64,000 nucleotides of DNA from Ceratothoa steindachneri. Lineage: Eukaryota > Arthropoda > Malacostraca > Isopoda > Cymothoidae. The DNA lies in contig OZ018323.1 of the NCBI GenBank assembly GCA_963969495.1, positions 66,654,460 to 66,718,459 on the forward strand. The letters are read 5' to 3'. Both the position numbers and the translations under genes were made by a program. This document shows, piece by piece, positions 53,679 to 64,000 of the stretch. The notes beneath the pieces are model-generated. The model saw nothing but the letters and a program-made list of their open reading frames with translations, was not told where the DNA came from and ran no database searches. Position 1 is the stretch's first letter, and the number at the start of each line of letters is the position of its first letter.

Positions 53679-53929
53679 GGTAAATATGTAGATTGGCGGC
53701 GCGAACGATGGGACTTAAACTATTTCGTCCGTGTTCCAATGTTTCACGTTATTGAGTAAATTTAAGGGGACTGCTCGTTTGGGGGTAAACACTGCAGGGA
53801 GACCGCCTACGATTATCCTGACTTTCAATCAATTGGGGGGTTTGGTCTAGGGGGCACAGCCCCCAGTATATAATCATAATTGTTTATAGAATAATGTTTT
53901 AACGTTTACAGAACTAGAACTCAAATTGC

Positions 53930-54592
53930 GCATGAATATTCAGGCATGGGTGAATGAAATATAAACACACAAAAATCCACTTTTTTGGATGTGCTGCCAA
54001 TCTACATGTTTACCGAAAGCCTTCTCAAGTTTTTAACACCTAGCAGGTGTATTTTCAGTTACTTAGTTACCTACCTACCTTTGTCTGATTCCCTCTAGAT
54101 TGATTCAGCTAACATGGACGTCCGCTGTCCCTAGGCAGCTCCTCCCCACTGATGTACTGGCCCAGTGACTTGAGAGAGTTGGTATTGGAGCTGGTGTACC
54201 CTGGTGTAGGTGGCTGGTCATCAACTGTGGGCAGCCACTTGTCTAATTGGTTCTTGAAGCTCTCTGGTGAAATGCCTGTCAGATTCCATAGTCTTTGTGG
54301 GACAGTTGAAGAGGCATGCCCTTGTGTAAGAGAAGCTATGATGCACTATGGTCTTCATCCCTTGTGACATCCTTTCAGTCCTCCGCACATAGCACTGGCG
54401 ACCCCCTGTGCAGACTCACATTCGGTACCAGATGCTCCAGAATCTTCCAAACGTATAATATTATGTATCTGCATCGGTGCTGGAGAGAGTACAGTCCCAA
54501 CTGTGGTAAACATGTAGATTGGTAGCTCTGCCGAAAAAGTGGATTTTTGTTTGTTTATATTTCATTCACCCCTGCCTGAATATTCATGCTCG
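53930..54592. mobile_element. nested inverted-repeat unit
   Basis: Arms 53930-54013 and 54504-54592 (GAATATTCAGGCA.GGGTGAA, AAAAATCCACTTTTT, AATCTACATGTTTACC) inside the larger element. A related single arm occurs near 56225-56330. Confidence 0.6.
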
Positions 54593-54625
54593 TTTGAGTC
54601 ATATTTCCAATATACTCGGCGGCAT

Positions 54626-54797
54626 TTTTTTACCAAAATGCCCGAAAATAACCAAACGAAAAATGCTGTTTACTTACACCATTTTTTTTTAACAAAAATG
54701 CCTGAAAATAACCAAACGAAAAATGCTATTTACTTACACCATTTTTTAAACAAAAATGCCCCAAAATAACCAAACAAAAAATGCTATTTACTTACTT
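54626..54797 (+). repeat. ~60-bp tandem repeat, three units
   Basis: Three units of CAAAATGCC.GAAAATAACC followed by AAACGAAAAATGCT.TTTAC, with few differences. Confidence 0.85.
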
Positions 54798-55770
54798 TAT
54801 TGCGGTGGGTATACTTCTAAAATAGCGCTGAGGAAAGCCTATTTTGTTCACAATAGTGAATAGCGACCTCTCTGCAGAAACTAAACCAATCAATCAAAGT
54901 TTTTGGTGAAACCTTGATTTCATGGGACAGAACTTCTAATGTAAATTGGTTGACTGGAAACCAGTAAATAATTTGTAGAATAGTTTCTACAGAGATCCGA
55001 GCGTTTGAGAAAAATGTGCCATTCAATGCCGATTTTTTAAAAAAATGGCACTCACTTGAGTCACATTTAGTTTTAGAACATTTAAATTAAAAATGCTGGG
55101 TAATATCTAATACCTGGCCACAAACTTCGCAATCATTTTTAATTTTAAGTAAATTATGAAAGTCCAAAAAGGTTAAAAATTGATCTTGATCTGAAAATAG
55201 AGTTAATAGTTTGGCAATCTATGTTGACAAACGGATTCCATTTTTAAACTGCATAAAAAGGCGTCTTTACTCCACCCAAATGGCTAAAAAAAAGTAGTTT
55301 CTTTAAACGATCTAGCTAAGTAGATTTAAATGTATAAAAAAAAGGTAATAAAAATAGTAAAATGGGGAAAAATATATTGACAAATGAAAATGACTCCAAA
55401 TGAGGATAATAAAAAGATATTAAGTGAAAAACAAAATAAAAATTCCAATCAGTCATTTCTGACATCAGATCCCACCCCCATTATAATTCGCAAAACGATC
55501 AAAGGCACTGAAATGATTTGGTTAAATAATTCACTTCTGTAAGCTTTAGAACATTATTCTATAAACAATTAGGATTATATATTGGGGGCTGTGCCCCCCA
55601 GATCTGCCCCCCAATTGATTGAAACTCAGGATCACCGTAGAGTGGTCCCTCCTTTGTTTTTACCCCCATACGAGCCATCCCCTTAAATTTACTCCAAAAA
55701 TGTGAAACATTTTGGAACACAGACGAAATAGTACGTCCCATCGTTCGAGCTGCCAATCTACATATTTACC

Positions 55771-56443
55771 CCAACTTTTGCAGCTGTTCCCAGTAGTTGT
55801 ACTGTTGCAGTGTTTTGTTTTAATATAATTTAATATAAGAAAAGAAGTCCGCAAAAGGCTACTCAATGCTCTATACCCCCCCCCCCCATATTGTCACCCA
55901 TAGTATAGTATTGCTCGAAATTGGCTTCCAGTAACCAAACACAATAAAAGAATTAGGTGAAACTGAAGTAGTAAAACAGCGTTAATGAGACAGGTGAAAC
56001 ATATTGGGAAATGGACAAAATATTATGGGAACGCAAGTGGTGTATGGATCTTAGTTTTACCCTTAAAACTGCAAGGAGGATGCTTCTATTGTAATATGGT
56101 AATTTTTTCAGACTATGGCTGGATGCGATGCTAGTTATTTTTTTTGGCTATCTGTAGTTTTTCTGCTATCCCACTGACCAATCACAGATCAGTGTTATCG
56201 TCCTCGAGCAATCTCAGAGGTAAACCTGAAGATTGGTGGTGTGCCCGAAAGTGTATTTTTTTCAGCAAAATGATACTTAAGTTACGTTTATGTTTCGTTC
56301 ACCCGTGCATTGTAGCAGGCCGAAAATCTATACTCAAATTCCAATCGCTCTGACCCGTTTCCTACACTAATTCGGACGTGAGAAATTGAGGGAAGAAATG
56401 AAACTGATTGTACTTACATTCCCTTATTTATATAAAAAAAAAA
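55771..56443. other. no gene seen
   Basis: A poly-C run at 55876-55886 and single arms of the inverted-repeat families; nothing coding. Confidence 0.4.
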
Positions 56444-57203
56444 TGGTAATACTTCAGATTCATGGTGTACGGTAGGTGGCACTGTTAGTAGGCTACAATA
56501 TATTTCTTATGACGTCAGACAGTAGCTTCAGATGTGACCAATCATGGCATTATATTTTTTTGTTGTATTGGGGATTTGTAACTTTTAGTCTGTATTATTT
56601 ACTAAATATCTGCGCCTCTGCTCGTTTAGTTTTTTCTAAGTTAGGTAAAGTTTCTTGATGTCTTTTATTGTTTTCATATTTTTTGTTTGCTGCGAATGAT
56701 AACAGCTTCTTACTGGCAACGTCGTAGCTTATAAATAGGACCCGTTTTTCAAATGTTTTGGTTTTGTTTTGTTATGGCGTTTTTGTGCTCTCCATGTGCT
56801 TCTTCGTTATTTGAATTTGGCTTTATTTTGTATAATCTCAAAATTTTTTAGATTATCTAGAGGCGCATAAACTAATCAAGGAACCTATAAAAGTGAGTAT
56901 TGTTTGTTATTAGGTTAGGTTTTTCTGCCAGTAAAAAGCTGTTGAGGGGGAAAAAACCCGGTAAATTCAAGGGGACTGCTTGTGGGGGAGATATCACTGC
57001 GGAGGGACCATCCTGCGATGATCCTGAGTTTCAATCAATTGGGAGGGGTCTGGGGGGCGCAGCCCCCCCAGTATATACTCATATACAAAAAAATATAATG
57101 CCGTTATTGTTCAGATCTGACACTACCGTCTGACGTCATAAGATATATATTGTAGCCTACTAACAGTGCCACCTACTGTACGCCCCAAATCTGAAGTGTT
57201 ACC
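56444..57203. mobile_element. ~760-bp inverted-repeat element
   Basis: Arms of about 100 bp: left from GGTAATACTTCAGATT (56444), right its inverse (to 57203), sharing GTAGGTGGCACTGTTAGTAG and TCTTATGACGTCAGAC. No ORF. It contains a copy of the terminal sequence of the 53679-55770 element. Confidence 0.65.
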
Positions 57204-57205
57204 AA

Positions 57206-58160
57206 AAAATATGGCATAAATATTTACAAGAGATCTCGTTACTTATGCACACACAAAAAAAAAAAATGAGATTGATAAATTTACAATTACAATATATACA
57301 AGATCAATATAACAGTCCTATAACCAAACAAAGTTTTATCTAAATAGTCCAAGAGGGAATCCGTTAAACTAACAAAACAAAATATTTACAAAAGTACTTA
57401 CAACCAAACCAAGAGACAAGAAGAAACAAAAATAAGATAAATGAGCAACAAAACGTACTCTGATTCTGAAATCATTAAAAAAAAAGAAAAGGCCTCACAT
57501 TTTACCCCAGGGATAGTTCTGCCGGCTGCCACTTGTGTGGTCACAATTCATGCAGATGTCTTACAAAAAAAAAGGTGGTGCCTCCGAGCTCGATATAATG
57601 TTAAGCGATTTTGTCACAGTATTGAGGCTTTATAAAAAAAAGCAGCCTCCTGTCCAACCAATCATTAACCAGTCAAGGATGATGGCAATTTCAATTATAT
57701 TACTTACTAATCCTATAATGTCAGCTACTCTTTACAAAGGGAAGTAATATTTATCTATTGAAATTTAATAGAGTAGTGGCGCAAAAATAAGAATCAAATT
57801 GTAGATAGCTGGGGGAGAGAAAAAAAGCATTTTAGACAAATATGAAATCCCTAATATATTATATATATAAATAAGAAAAAAAAATTCCCATTCATACACA
57901 CATTCTTAGAGAGGAAGTGAGAGGGTATTGGGAAAGGGGTGGAAGAATGGCCCTTCACACACACACACACACACACTCACATTCGCTCCACCACACCTCT
58001 CCTTCCTTAGGCCATTCGACCACAGTCATTCACAATACACTCAATCCTCACTCACAGTACTTTTTATACTCAATCGCACCTTTCTGCACCCACTCACACT
58101 CGTCTACTGGTCCTTGGCTATGCGTCAGGTTGTTTGTCAGTGGTCTTGTCAGTCTCCTTG
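57206..58160. other. no gene seen
   Basis: AT-rich; (CA)n at 57956-57975. No LTR end of the adjacent gypsy element could be identified here. Confidence 0.4.
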
Positions 58161-58163
58161 TCA

Positions 58164-58727
58164 CTATTGATCATATCTTCGATGCACCATACTCTTAGTT
58201 TTCATTACCAGTTCTCCCATCTCTCGACAGAACTCTTTCATACTCTTCCATTCAGAACCTTCACTCTTCATACCCCCATTCATCAGCTCCTCACTCACAG
58301 CTCTCATCCAACTCAAGGTACACTCTTGCGAAACAGACAAATCACTCACAGCGGCTACACCGGAAATCCCTTGAACTGGTTCCCACCAGAAGCCAAAAAA
58401 GTCAGTCACCTCCTCATTCTCTACATCAAACTCACTTCTACTCTTACCATTCGCAAAACCAGAAAAATCGGCCACACTAGATTCATTCTGCCCAAACACA
58501 CTATCATTCATACTGTTCCCAAAACCAGAAAAATCAGCCACAGTCAGCTCCCTCACTCGTCTACTTACATCAGCCAAATCACTCACCTGCTTATGCAAAC
58601 ACTCAAGCTCCCCCATACCAAAAAGACTTCTCAGACTTACTTGCATTCTTCCTTTTGCTCTTCTTTGTATGCTTTCTACTCCTTGAGACCAAGTCAAGCT
58701 ATTTCCCAGGCAGATCCATACTATCAC
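58164..58727 (-). pseudogene. unknown frame downstream of gypsy integrase
   Basis: A 187-codon minus-strand frame beginning MIVWICLGNSLTWSQGVESI. It contains a motif repeated three times: VADFSGFGNSMNDS, VADFSGFANGKSR and VTDFFGFWWEP, and a C-terminal acidic/Met-rich part. I do not recognise it. By position it would be an extra ORF or env/tail region after pol; the overlapping plus-strand frame (58134-58796) is considered its shadow. Confidence 0.4.
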
Positions 58728-58839
58728 TCCATCTCATCATCATGCACCTTATCTCTCATTCTGCACAGTTCATATACCGGATGGCTCACCAGGTAGTCAG
58801 GAAGTTATCTCCACCTCCTCAACTGACTGATGAACCCAC

Positions 58840-60055
58840 ACTCTCTCAGTTACACCTTAATTCAAACTCTACAAAACATACATCACACCATTCTCCCAGA
58901 CTCCCACAACTCTATATGGTCCTTCAAACTTCTCACTCATCTTTGACACATTCAACCTACCATTTACTTCTTTTACCTTCAATACTTTTGCACCTATTTC
59001 AAACGAACAAAACCTTTCATGTGCCTCACACCATACACTCTGCTCACTTTCACTCAAACGAAACATATCTTTCACTCGCCTTTCAAAATTCATTACAAAC
59101 TGACACAGGGACACCCCAGTTGCACTAAGCACCATCAAATTATATGCCCATAACACTACTCACCCATTCATCCTAGTCATTCAAAGTTGTACTCATCATT
59201 CTCAACATCTCACACAAGGTCATAATTGTACATTCAACCAACCCATTCAAAGACGGTACATACAGAGTTGTCCTCACATGCTTCACACCATTCTCTCTCA
59301 ACATTCACTCAAACACTTCACTCACAAACTCAGGCCCATTATCACTCAGACATCTCCTAGGCTTCCATACACACATAGGAAAAAACAACTCAACCACACA
59401 CGCAACAGTCACACTCCTTTTATCTCTAACAGTCGCTGCATACACAAATTTACTTTTATGATTAACCATAACAACCATACCAACATTCCCCAGCACTTGT
59501 ATGTGGTAAAGACTTTCAACATCGGTGCTTCACTTGCACCTTTCGCTTCTGACACCTTTCACACGTAGTTGCAACATCATTCTCAACAGTTCTCAGAAAC
59601 GGATGGAACATACGCTCCTTCATACACTCCCACAACTTATACTTACCCATATGCCCATAATTATCATGCGCAACTTTCACCAGACCAATTATACCAACCT
59701 TCATATGCCCCACAAAATATACAACATCCATACAAACAACAAAATCCTTAGCATACCTTTTAAAATCACTCAAACACTCAGGCCATTTATTCAAATCAAC
59801 ACACCTCTTCAACTCACTGACAAAAGGAAACATCTCTTGCATCTCTAGTATATCATTATCACTTAAAATCTCATTCTCATCATCCATGACCAATTCGATC
59901 ATACCGCAAAACATGACAACCTTCTTTGCACACTCATTCAACCTCATCACCTCACATTCACCTTTCATAACACAATCCTTATCAGCATCCAAAAACAAAT
60001 CATTCAATCTCATAAAGTTCACACCAAGCAAGAAAAACACGGCATTAGCTCATCT
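58840..60055 (-). pseudogene. gypsy pol: integrase
   Basis: Minus strand: zinc-binding N-terminus VAHDNYGHMGKYKLWECMKE with CERCQ (HHCC), then the core: VVMVNHKSKFVYAATV (the usual first Asp is Asn), CLSDNGPEFVSEVFE (second Asp) and, across stops, SLNGLVECTI (third Glu). C-terminal part 59156-58869: AYNLMVLSATGVSLCQFVMN, FEIGAKVLKVKEV and FEGPYRVVGVWENGVMYVL. Frames are broken by a TGA near 59288, a TAG near 59174 and shifts near 59500. Confidence 0.85.
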
Positions 60056-60402
60056 TTCAGAATCACCAAGTCATGTTTGACATTCACACCACTGCCCAAA
60101 CTCAGTCTCAGACTAACCTGTTCCCATGCCATTATCATTCCATTCCCCAATCCACTTATCTGTAACTTCACAGGCTTACGCTCGCAACATCTAAACTCAT
60201 CATACTTACTTAGAATCCTCTCATTCACTAATGACACTTGCGCACCAGTATCAATCAAACCACAGAAGAACCTTTCACCAACTTTCACTCTCGCTTCCAT
60301 CATATCAAGTCCACCATGTTCGCAATACACAGATGTAACAACCACACCAACATCAGCACTGATATCCACGCAGTCATCAACTTCCACATCATCACTCACC
60401 AC
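60019..60402 (-). pseudogene. gypsy pol: retropepsin-like aspartic protease, located after RNase H
   Basis: A retropepsin: RVKVGERFFCGLIDTGAQVS (active-site DTGA), flap-like LQISGLGNG, HDLVILKDE and, in the next frame, FFLLGVNFM, the equivalent of the ILG.D.L closing strand. A one-base shift near 60050 separates the last strand, which then leads straight into the integrase frame. In standard gypsy pol the protease precedes RT; here it follows RNase H and the OTU-like domain. Confidence 0.85.
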
Positions 60403-61100
60403 TCATCTTCATCCAGACAATCATTCTTTTCCCTCATATATGAACACTTTTCAATCACCCAATTGTAATGCATATCGCTCAAACACTGCAGATGCACCAC
60501 ATTAGTATTCAAACCCTTTACCTTCTCATCTTTGTACACAATTGGCCTCTCACCACCAAAATGCACATAAACAATTACTCCATACAAACGTCTCACTACA
60601 ATCATTTCCTGAAACGGCGGGACCCCTGGCATACACATTGCTCTCATTTCTTTCATAAAGCTCCGCACCTTCACAATACCAATACTTTCAGGCTTCCTAC
60701 ATACTTCACTCATTACCTCCTTCCTTAAGTCATCCACACTATCAGGCACTTTCACATCTACTCCATCACTCTTCAAATCTTGCAAACCATTCCATACACT
60801 CTCAAACAAGGAATCACCACCACCCTTACTCTCCTTTCCATTCATAATCCCTTTTGGCAAATACTCAGGATCACTCACTCCACACACATTTTCATCATTC
60901 GTACCAGGATACCATGACATCAAATCAGCCACTCCATTCCGTTCACCAGGCACATATTCAATCACATAGTCAAAATCACTCAAATCTTCCAGTGTCCTCG
61001 TAATCCTACTATCAGCCCATTTCATACATTGCAAATACACAAGAGGTTGGTGATCTGTTTTGATCACAAACCTCACACTATACAAAAATGGACCCAGCAC
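60396..61100 (-). pseudogene. gypsy pol: RNase H end plus OTU-like domain (active Cys replaced by Ser)
   Basis: The frame opens in RNase H (FVIKTDHQPLVYLQ; YVPGERNGVADLMSWYPG). About 165 residues follow that are not integrase: KGGGDSLFESVWNGL, VDDLRKEV, VIVYVHFGGERPIVYKDE and VVHLQCLSDMHYNWV. The order and motifs match an OTU-type cysteine protease fold (DG.CLF...; LR..; I.+.....P I; HYN). At the nucleophile position Ser (TCC) replaces Cys; the His is present. OTU domains are known in some retroelements. The frame ends at DEDEW* and overlaps the protease frame by 7 bp. Confidence 0.7.
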
Positions 61101-61134
61101 TTTTAAACAATCAATACCTTATCGCAGCCAACTC

Positions 61135-61697
61135 TCACTCCACAGTCGAATACTTTCGCTCTGCCTCATTCATAGCCTTGGACACATACCCAATTATTCG
61201 CCTGACATTCTCTCTATTCAAACACTGATCTTGCATCAGAAAACCTCCTATACAGTACCCACTCGCATCCATATACAATTCAAGCATCTTAGCATTCACA
61301 CTATAGTCCGGGTATGCCAATTCAAAATCTTCAGCTGCTGCCTCTTTCAGTCTCTCATACGCTTCATTCATCTTATCATTCCACCTAACAATCGTACTTC
61401 CTTTCTTGCCCATCCACTTACTCACTCCTGAACAATTATGTATAAACTTTTGCTGAAACTCAATCAAACCCAGAAACAACTTCAGCTGCTTCACAGTCAC
61501 CGGTTTTGGAAACATTCACACCTTCTCAACATACTTTGACGACTTTTGTAAGCCATTCTCACTCATCATATACCCAAAGAATCCCACTTCTTTCACAAAT
61601 CATTCACACTTCGCTACTTTCACCTTCACACCCAACACTCTCCAATGTTCTCAACACATCATTCATCAATCTCATATGCTCCTCAAAATTTACATAA
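61135..61697 (-). pseudogene. gypsy pol: RT C-terminus and start of RNase H
   Basis: Minus strand from 61690: YVNFEEHMRLMNDVL..., the end of RT with the YVDD box lost at the truncation, VGFFGYMMSENGLQKSSKYV, then a TGA, MFPKPVTVKQLKLFLGLIEF, IVRWNDKMNEAYERLKEAAA, and LYMDASGYCIGGFLMQ (first RNase H Asp) to AERKYSTVE. At least one frameshift and two TGA stops lie upstream of 61515. Confidence 0.85.
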
Positions 61698-61699
61698 CA

Positions 61700-61984
61700 T
61701 AACATAATTTCATGGATGACAAAAGCCATAAGAGCCTATCAAAGGTCATCCGCATCCGTCAAAACCCACCCACATAGGACTATATCAGATCATGCAACTA
61801 CTTTATAAACAATCCATAGGATTGTGTCAGATCATGCATCTACAATATACAATTTAAACAATCCATAGGATTGTGTCAGATCACGCGCCCACAATATACA
61901 ATTTAAACTAGCCACACAAGCGGATCAAAAACAAAAAGCCCCATTGCCAGGGAAAGACAAAATCAAAGTCTCCACAATATGATG
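61700..61984 (-). repeat. LINE 3'-end related sequence with short repeats
   Basis: GATGACAAAAGCCATAAGAG.. as in the units to the right, plus three copies of AATCCATAGGATTGTGTCAG spaced about 45-60 bp. Confidence 0.6.
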
Positions 61985-63190
61985 TAACAGATGACAAAAG
62001 CCACAAGGGCCCATCATAGGTCATCCGAGTCAAACAGCCTCTTTTTTAAGGCACCCAAACTCCCAAGAAAACTACATCCAGGATTGTGTCCAGAAACAAG
62101 TATCACCAATCAAGGCTTGTCAAGAAATAAATCATGCAGCTATAGATATATACAAACAATATTAATATATACAAAACTTAGGAACCATCACAATCTTCCC
62201 TCCCCATAAACTCGTCCAACCTACTCTTAAATACATTTAAATTTGGACTACCTTCTACCCTCTGCAGCAATTTCTTCCAGAAGTCCACCACTCTATTGGT
62301 GAAAAAATATTTTCTTAAATCTAACCTACACCCTTGCTTTCTAATTTTCAAGTGGTGACCTCTAGTCTGATTTCCATCATCTAACTCCCAAAACTTGCTA
62401 ACATCCAATTTATCTATCCCAGAAATTTTTTTTTAAAGAGCTCAATCATATCCCCTCTCACACACCTCAAAGTCCCCCACAATATAATATAACAGATGAC
62501 AAAAGCCACAAGGGCTCATCATAGGTCATCTGAGTCAAACGGCCTCTTTTTTAAGGCACCCAAACTCCCAGGAAAACTACATCCAGAGGATTGCGTCCAG
62601 AAACAAGTATCACCAATCAAGGCTTGTCAAGAACTAAATCATGCAGCTATAGATATATACAAACAATATTAATATATACAAAACTTAGGAACCATCACAA
62701 CCTTCCCTCCCCATAAACTCATCCAACCTACTCTTAAATACATTTAAATTTGGACTACCTTCTACCCTCTGCAGCAATTTCTTCCAGAAGTCCACCACTC
62801 TATTGGTGAAAAAATATTTTCTTAAATCTAACCTACACCCTTGCTTTCTAATTTTCAAGTGGTGACCTCTAGTCTGATTTCCATCATCTAACTCCCAAAA
62901 CTTGCTAACATCCAATTTATCTATCCCAGAAATTTTTTTTAAAGAGCTCAATCATATCCCCTCTCACACACCTCAAAGTCCCCCACAATATAATATAACA
63001 GATGACAAAAGCCACAAGGGCTCATCATAGGTCATCTGAGTCAAACGGCCTCTTTTTTAAGGCACCCAAACTCCCAGGAAAACTACATCCAGAGGATTGC
63101 GTCCAGAAACAAGTATCACCAATCAAGGCTTGTCAAGAACTAAATCATGCAGCTATAGATATATACAAACAATATTAATATATACAAAAC
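61985..63190 (-). repeat. head-to-tail tandem copies of a LINE 3' end (506-507-bp period)
   Basis: Two truncated units (61985-62478 and 62479-62990) repeat the last ~75 codons and 3' UTR of the LINE at 63191-64000; the third UTR (62991-63190) belongs to the LINE itself. Frames 62178-62408 and 62685-62951 encode KLDVSKFWELDDGNQTRGHH ... SRLDEFMGRE, each to a stop exactly 506-507 bp apart. The units are nearly identical, so the array is younger than the divergence of the LINE itself. Confidence 0.9.
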
Positions 63191-64000
63191 TTAGGAACCA
63201 TCACAACCTTCCCTCCCCATAAACTCATCCAACCTACTCTTAAATACATTTAAGTTTGGACTACCTACTACCCTCCGCGGCAATTTGTTCCAGAAGTCTA
63301 CCACTCTATTGGTGAAAAAATATTTTCTTAAATCCAACCTACACCCTTGCTTTTTAATTTTCAAGTGGTGACCTCTAGTCCGAATTCCATCATCTAACTC
63401 AAAAAACTTGCTAACATCCAATTTATCTATCCCAGAAAATTTTTTAAAGAGCTCAATCATATCCCCTCTCACACACCTCCTTTCGAATGAGAACATATTT
63501 AATACCCTCAGTCTATCTATATATTCAAGGTGCCTCAGGGAAGGAATAATCTTTGTTGCCCTCCGTTGCACTGACTCAAGAAGGTTAATATCGTGTCTAA
63601 AATGTGGGGACCATGCCTGTATACAGTACTCTAGATGTGGCCTAACATAAGAGTTATAGAGTTTAAGAATAACCTCCTTACTTTTGTAACTGACATTTCT
63701 CTTAATGAAACCCAGCACTCTATTTGCCCTATTTCTTGCTTCAATACACTGCTTAGAAAACCTTAATGACTTATCTATTACTACTCCTAGATCTTTCTCA
63801 TCCTCTACTGAGCTCAGCCAATGCCCATCCATTTCATAGTTAAATTCTTTATTATCTTTTCCCATGTTAATAACTTTGCACTTATCAAGGTTGAAAGTCA
63901 TTTGCCACTTATGTGCCCAGGATAACAATTTATTTAAATCCCCCTGCACTTTAAAATTATCATCAATATCTTTAACTACAGCTGCTAATTTGGTATCATC
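63191..64000 (-). pseudogene. CR1-like LINE ORF2 C-terminus, continues past right edge
   Basis: The minus-strand frame is open from the window edge, where DDTKLAAVVKDIDDN begins just after the RT catalytic FADD box. It continues NKLLSWAHKWQMTFNLDKCK, EDEKDLGVVIDKSLRFSKQC, VRPHLEYCIQAWSPHFRHDI and SVQRRATKIIPSLRHLEYID, and ends SRLDEFMGREGCDGS at a stop (63191). This is the RT thumb and C-terminal region of a CR1-type LINE, with no internal stop in 270 codons. It is intact as far as visible, so 'pseudogene' is a cautious label; the 5' state is unknown. Confidence 0.88.

Larger units (their letters stand above)
53679..55770. mobile_element. element with ~225-bp terminal inverted repeats
   Basis: Left arm 53679-53905 pairs with right arm 55549-55770: GGTAAATATGTAGATTGGC, then CGAACGATGGGAC, CAATCAATTGGGGG and the GGG.GCACAGCCCCC palindrome-like word. 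A third, single copy of this terminal sequence lies at 56930-57085. No transposase was found inside. Confidence 0.65.
58164..61697 (-). mobile_element. Ty3/gypsy element, 5'-truncated, with unusual pol order
   Basis: Contiguous minus-strand pol remnants in the order RT end, RNase H, OTU-like domain, aspartic protease, integrase, then a further frame. Truncated inside RT at about 61697, where LINE 3' repeats begin. The coding strand is strikingly poor in C: in 59161-59220 the plus strand has 20 C and 5 G. No LTRs found. Confidence 0.85.

Noticed and set aside
54626..54797. CRISPR-like repeat array
   Set aside because: Repeat units are contiguous without variable spacers, and the setting is eukaryotic; ordinary tandem repeat.
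58134..58796. 220-codon plus-strand frame opposite the gypsy 3' region
   Set aside because: The strand is C/A/T-rich and G-poor, which removes TAG/TGA and keeps frames open; the minus strand carries the recognisable pol.

Overview
The window is repeat-dominated eukaryotic DNA. The transposon classes present (CR1-like LINEs, Penelope-like elements or PLEs, Ty3/gypsy, mariner, Tc1, Merlin, hAT/ZMYM-like) together with about 2 kb of pure (TA)n arrays suggest an invertebrate animal, probably an arthropod; the phylum is an inference and nothing here fixes the species. No intact host gene was found. The only gene-like remains outside recognised transposons are two broken copies of one Cys-rich family (16.5-17.5 kb and 37.5-38.9 kb) and a reading frame at 13.5-14.8 kb that is open only if TAA/TAG are read through.

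Layout. 1-3.2 kb: 3' part of a CR1-like LINE, then an opposite-strand LINE scrap. 4.9-7.9 kb: hAT/ZMYM-like gene remnant split by a 1.26-kb mariner with ITRs and TA duplication; a palindromic MITE follows. 8.3-10.7 kb: LINE scraps. 11.1-13.4 kb: element with long inverted repeats holding (AG)n. 13.5-14.8 kb: the readthrough frame. 15.2-16.1 kb: internally deleted second mariner. 18-19.3 kb: Tc1 remnant at the junction of (TA)n and a PLE. 20.5-22.4 kb: inverted-repeat element with a ~120-bp tandem array, then a Merlin transposase remnant. 24.5-28.4 kb: PLE pieces, (TA)n arrays, a hammerhead ribozyme motif and a third mariner inserted inside a PLE. 28.4-31.3 kb: hAT/ZMYM-like remnant flanked by inverted copies of the 120-bp repeat. 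32.7-34.3 kb: LINE ORF1 remnant. 39.2 kb: hAT MITE with a perfect 8-bp duplication. 39.9-45.9 kb: four (TA)n arrays alternating with three PLE segments, a tRNA-derived SINE dimer and further hammerhead motifs. 48.1-49.1 kb: gypsy pieces. 50.1-53.0 kb: CR1-like LINE. 53.7-57.2 kb: inverted-repeat elements. 58.2-61.7 kb: a gypsy pol whose domain order reads RT-RNase H-OTU-like-protease-integrase. 61.7-64 kb: LINE 3' end repeated head-to-tail, then a LINE ORF running off the right edge.

How it fits together: this is a nested mobile-element landscape. Insertions can be ordered locally (mariner into hAT remnant, mariner into PLE, Tc1 at a PLE/(TA)n junction, SINE dimer into PLE). PLE segments repeatedly begin and end at (TA)n tracts, suggesting that TA microsatellites are their landing sites. 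The most unusual signals are the TAR-only readthrough frame, the rearranged gypsy pol, and the hammerhead/PLE/(TA)n architecture.
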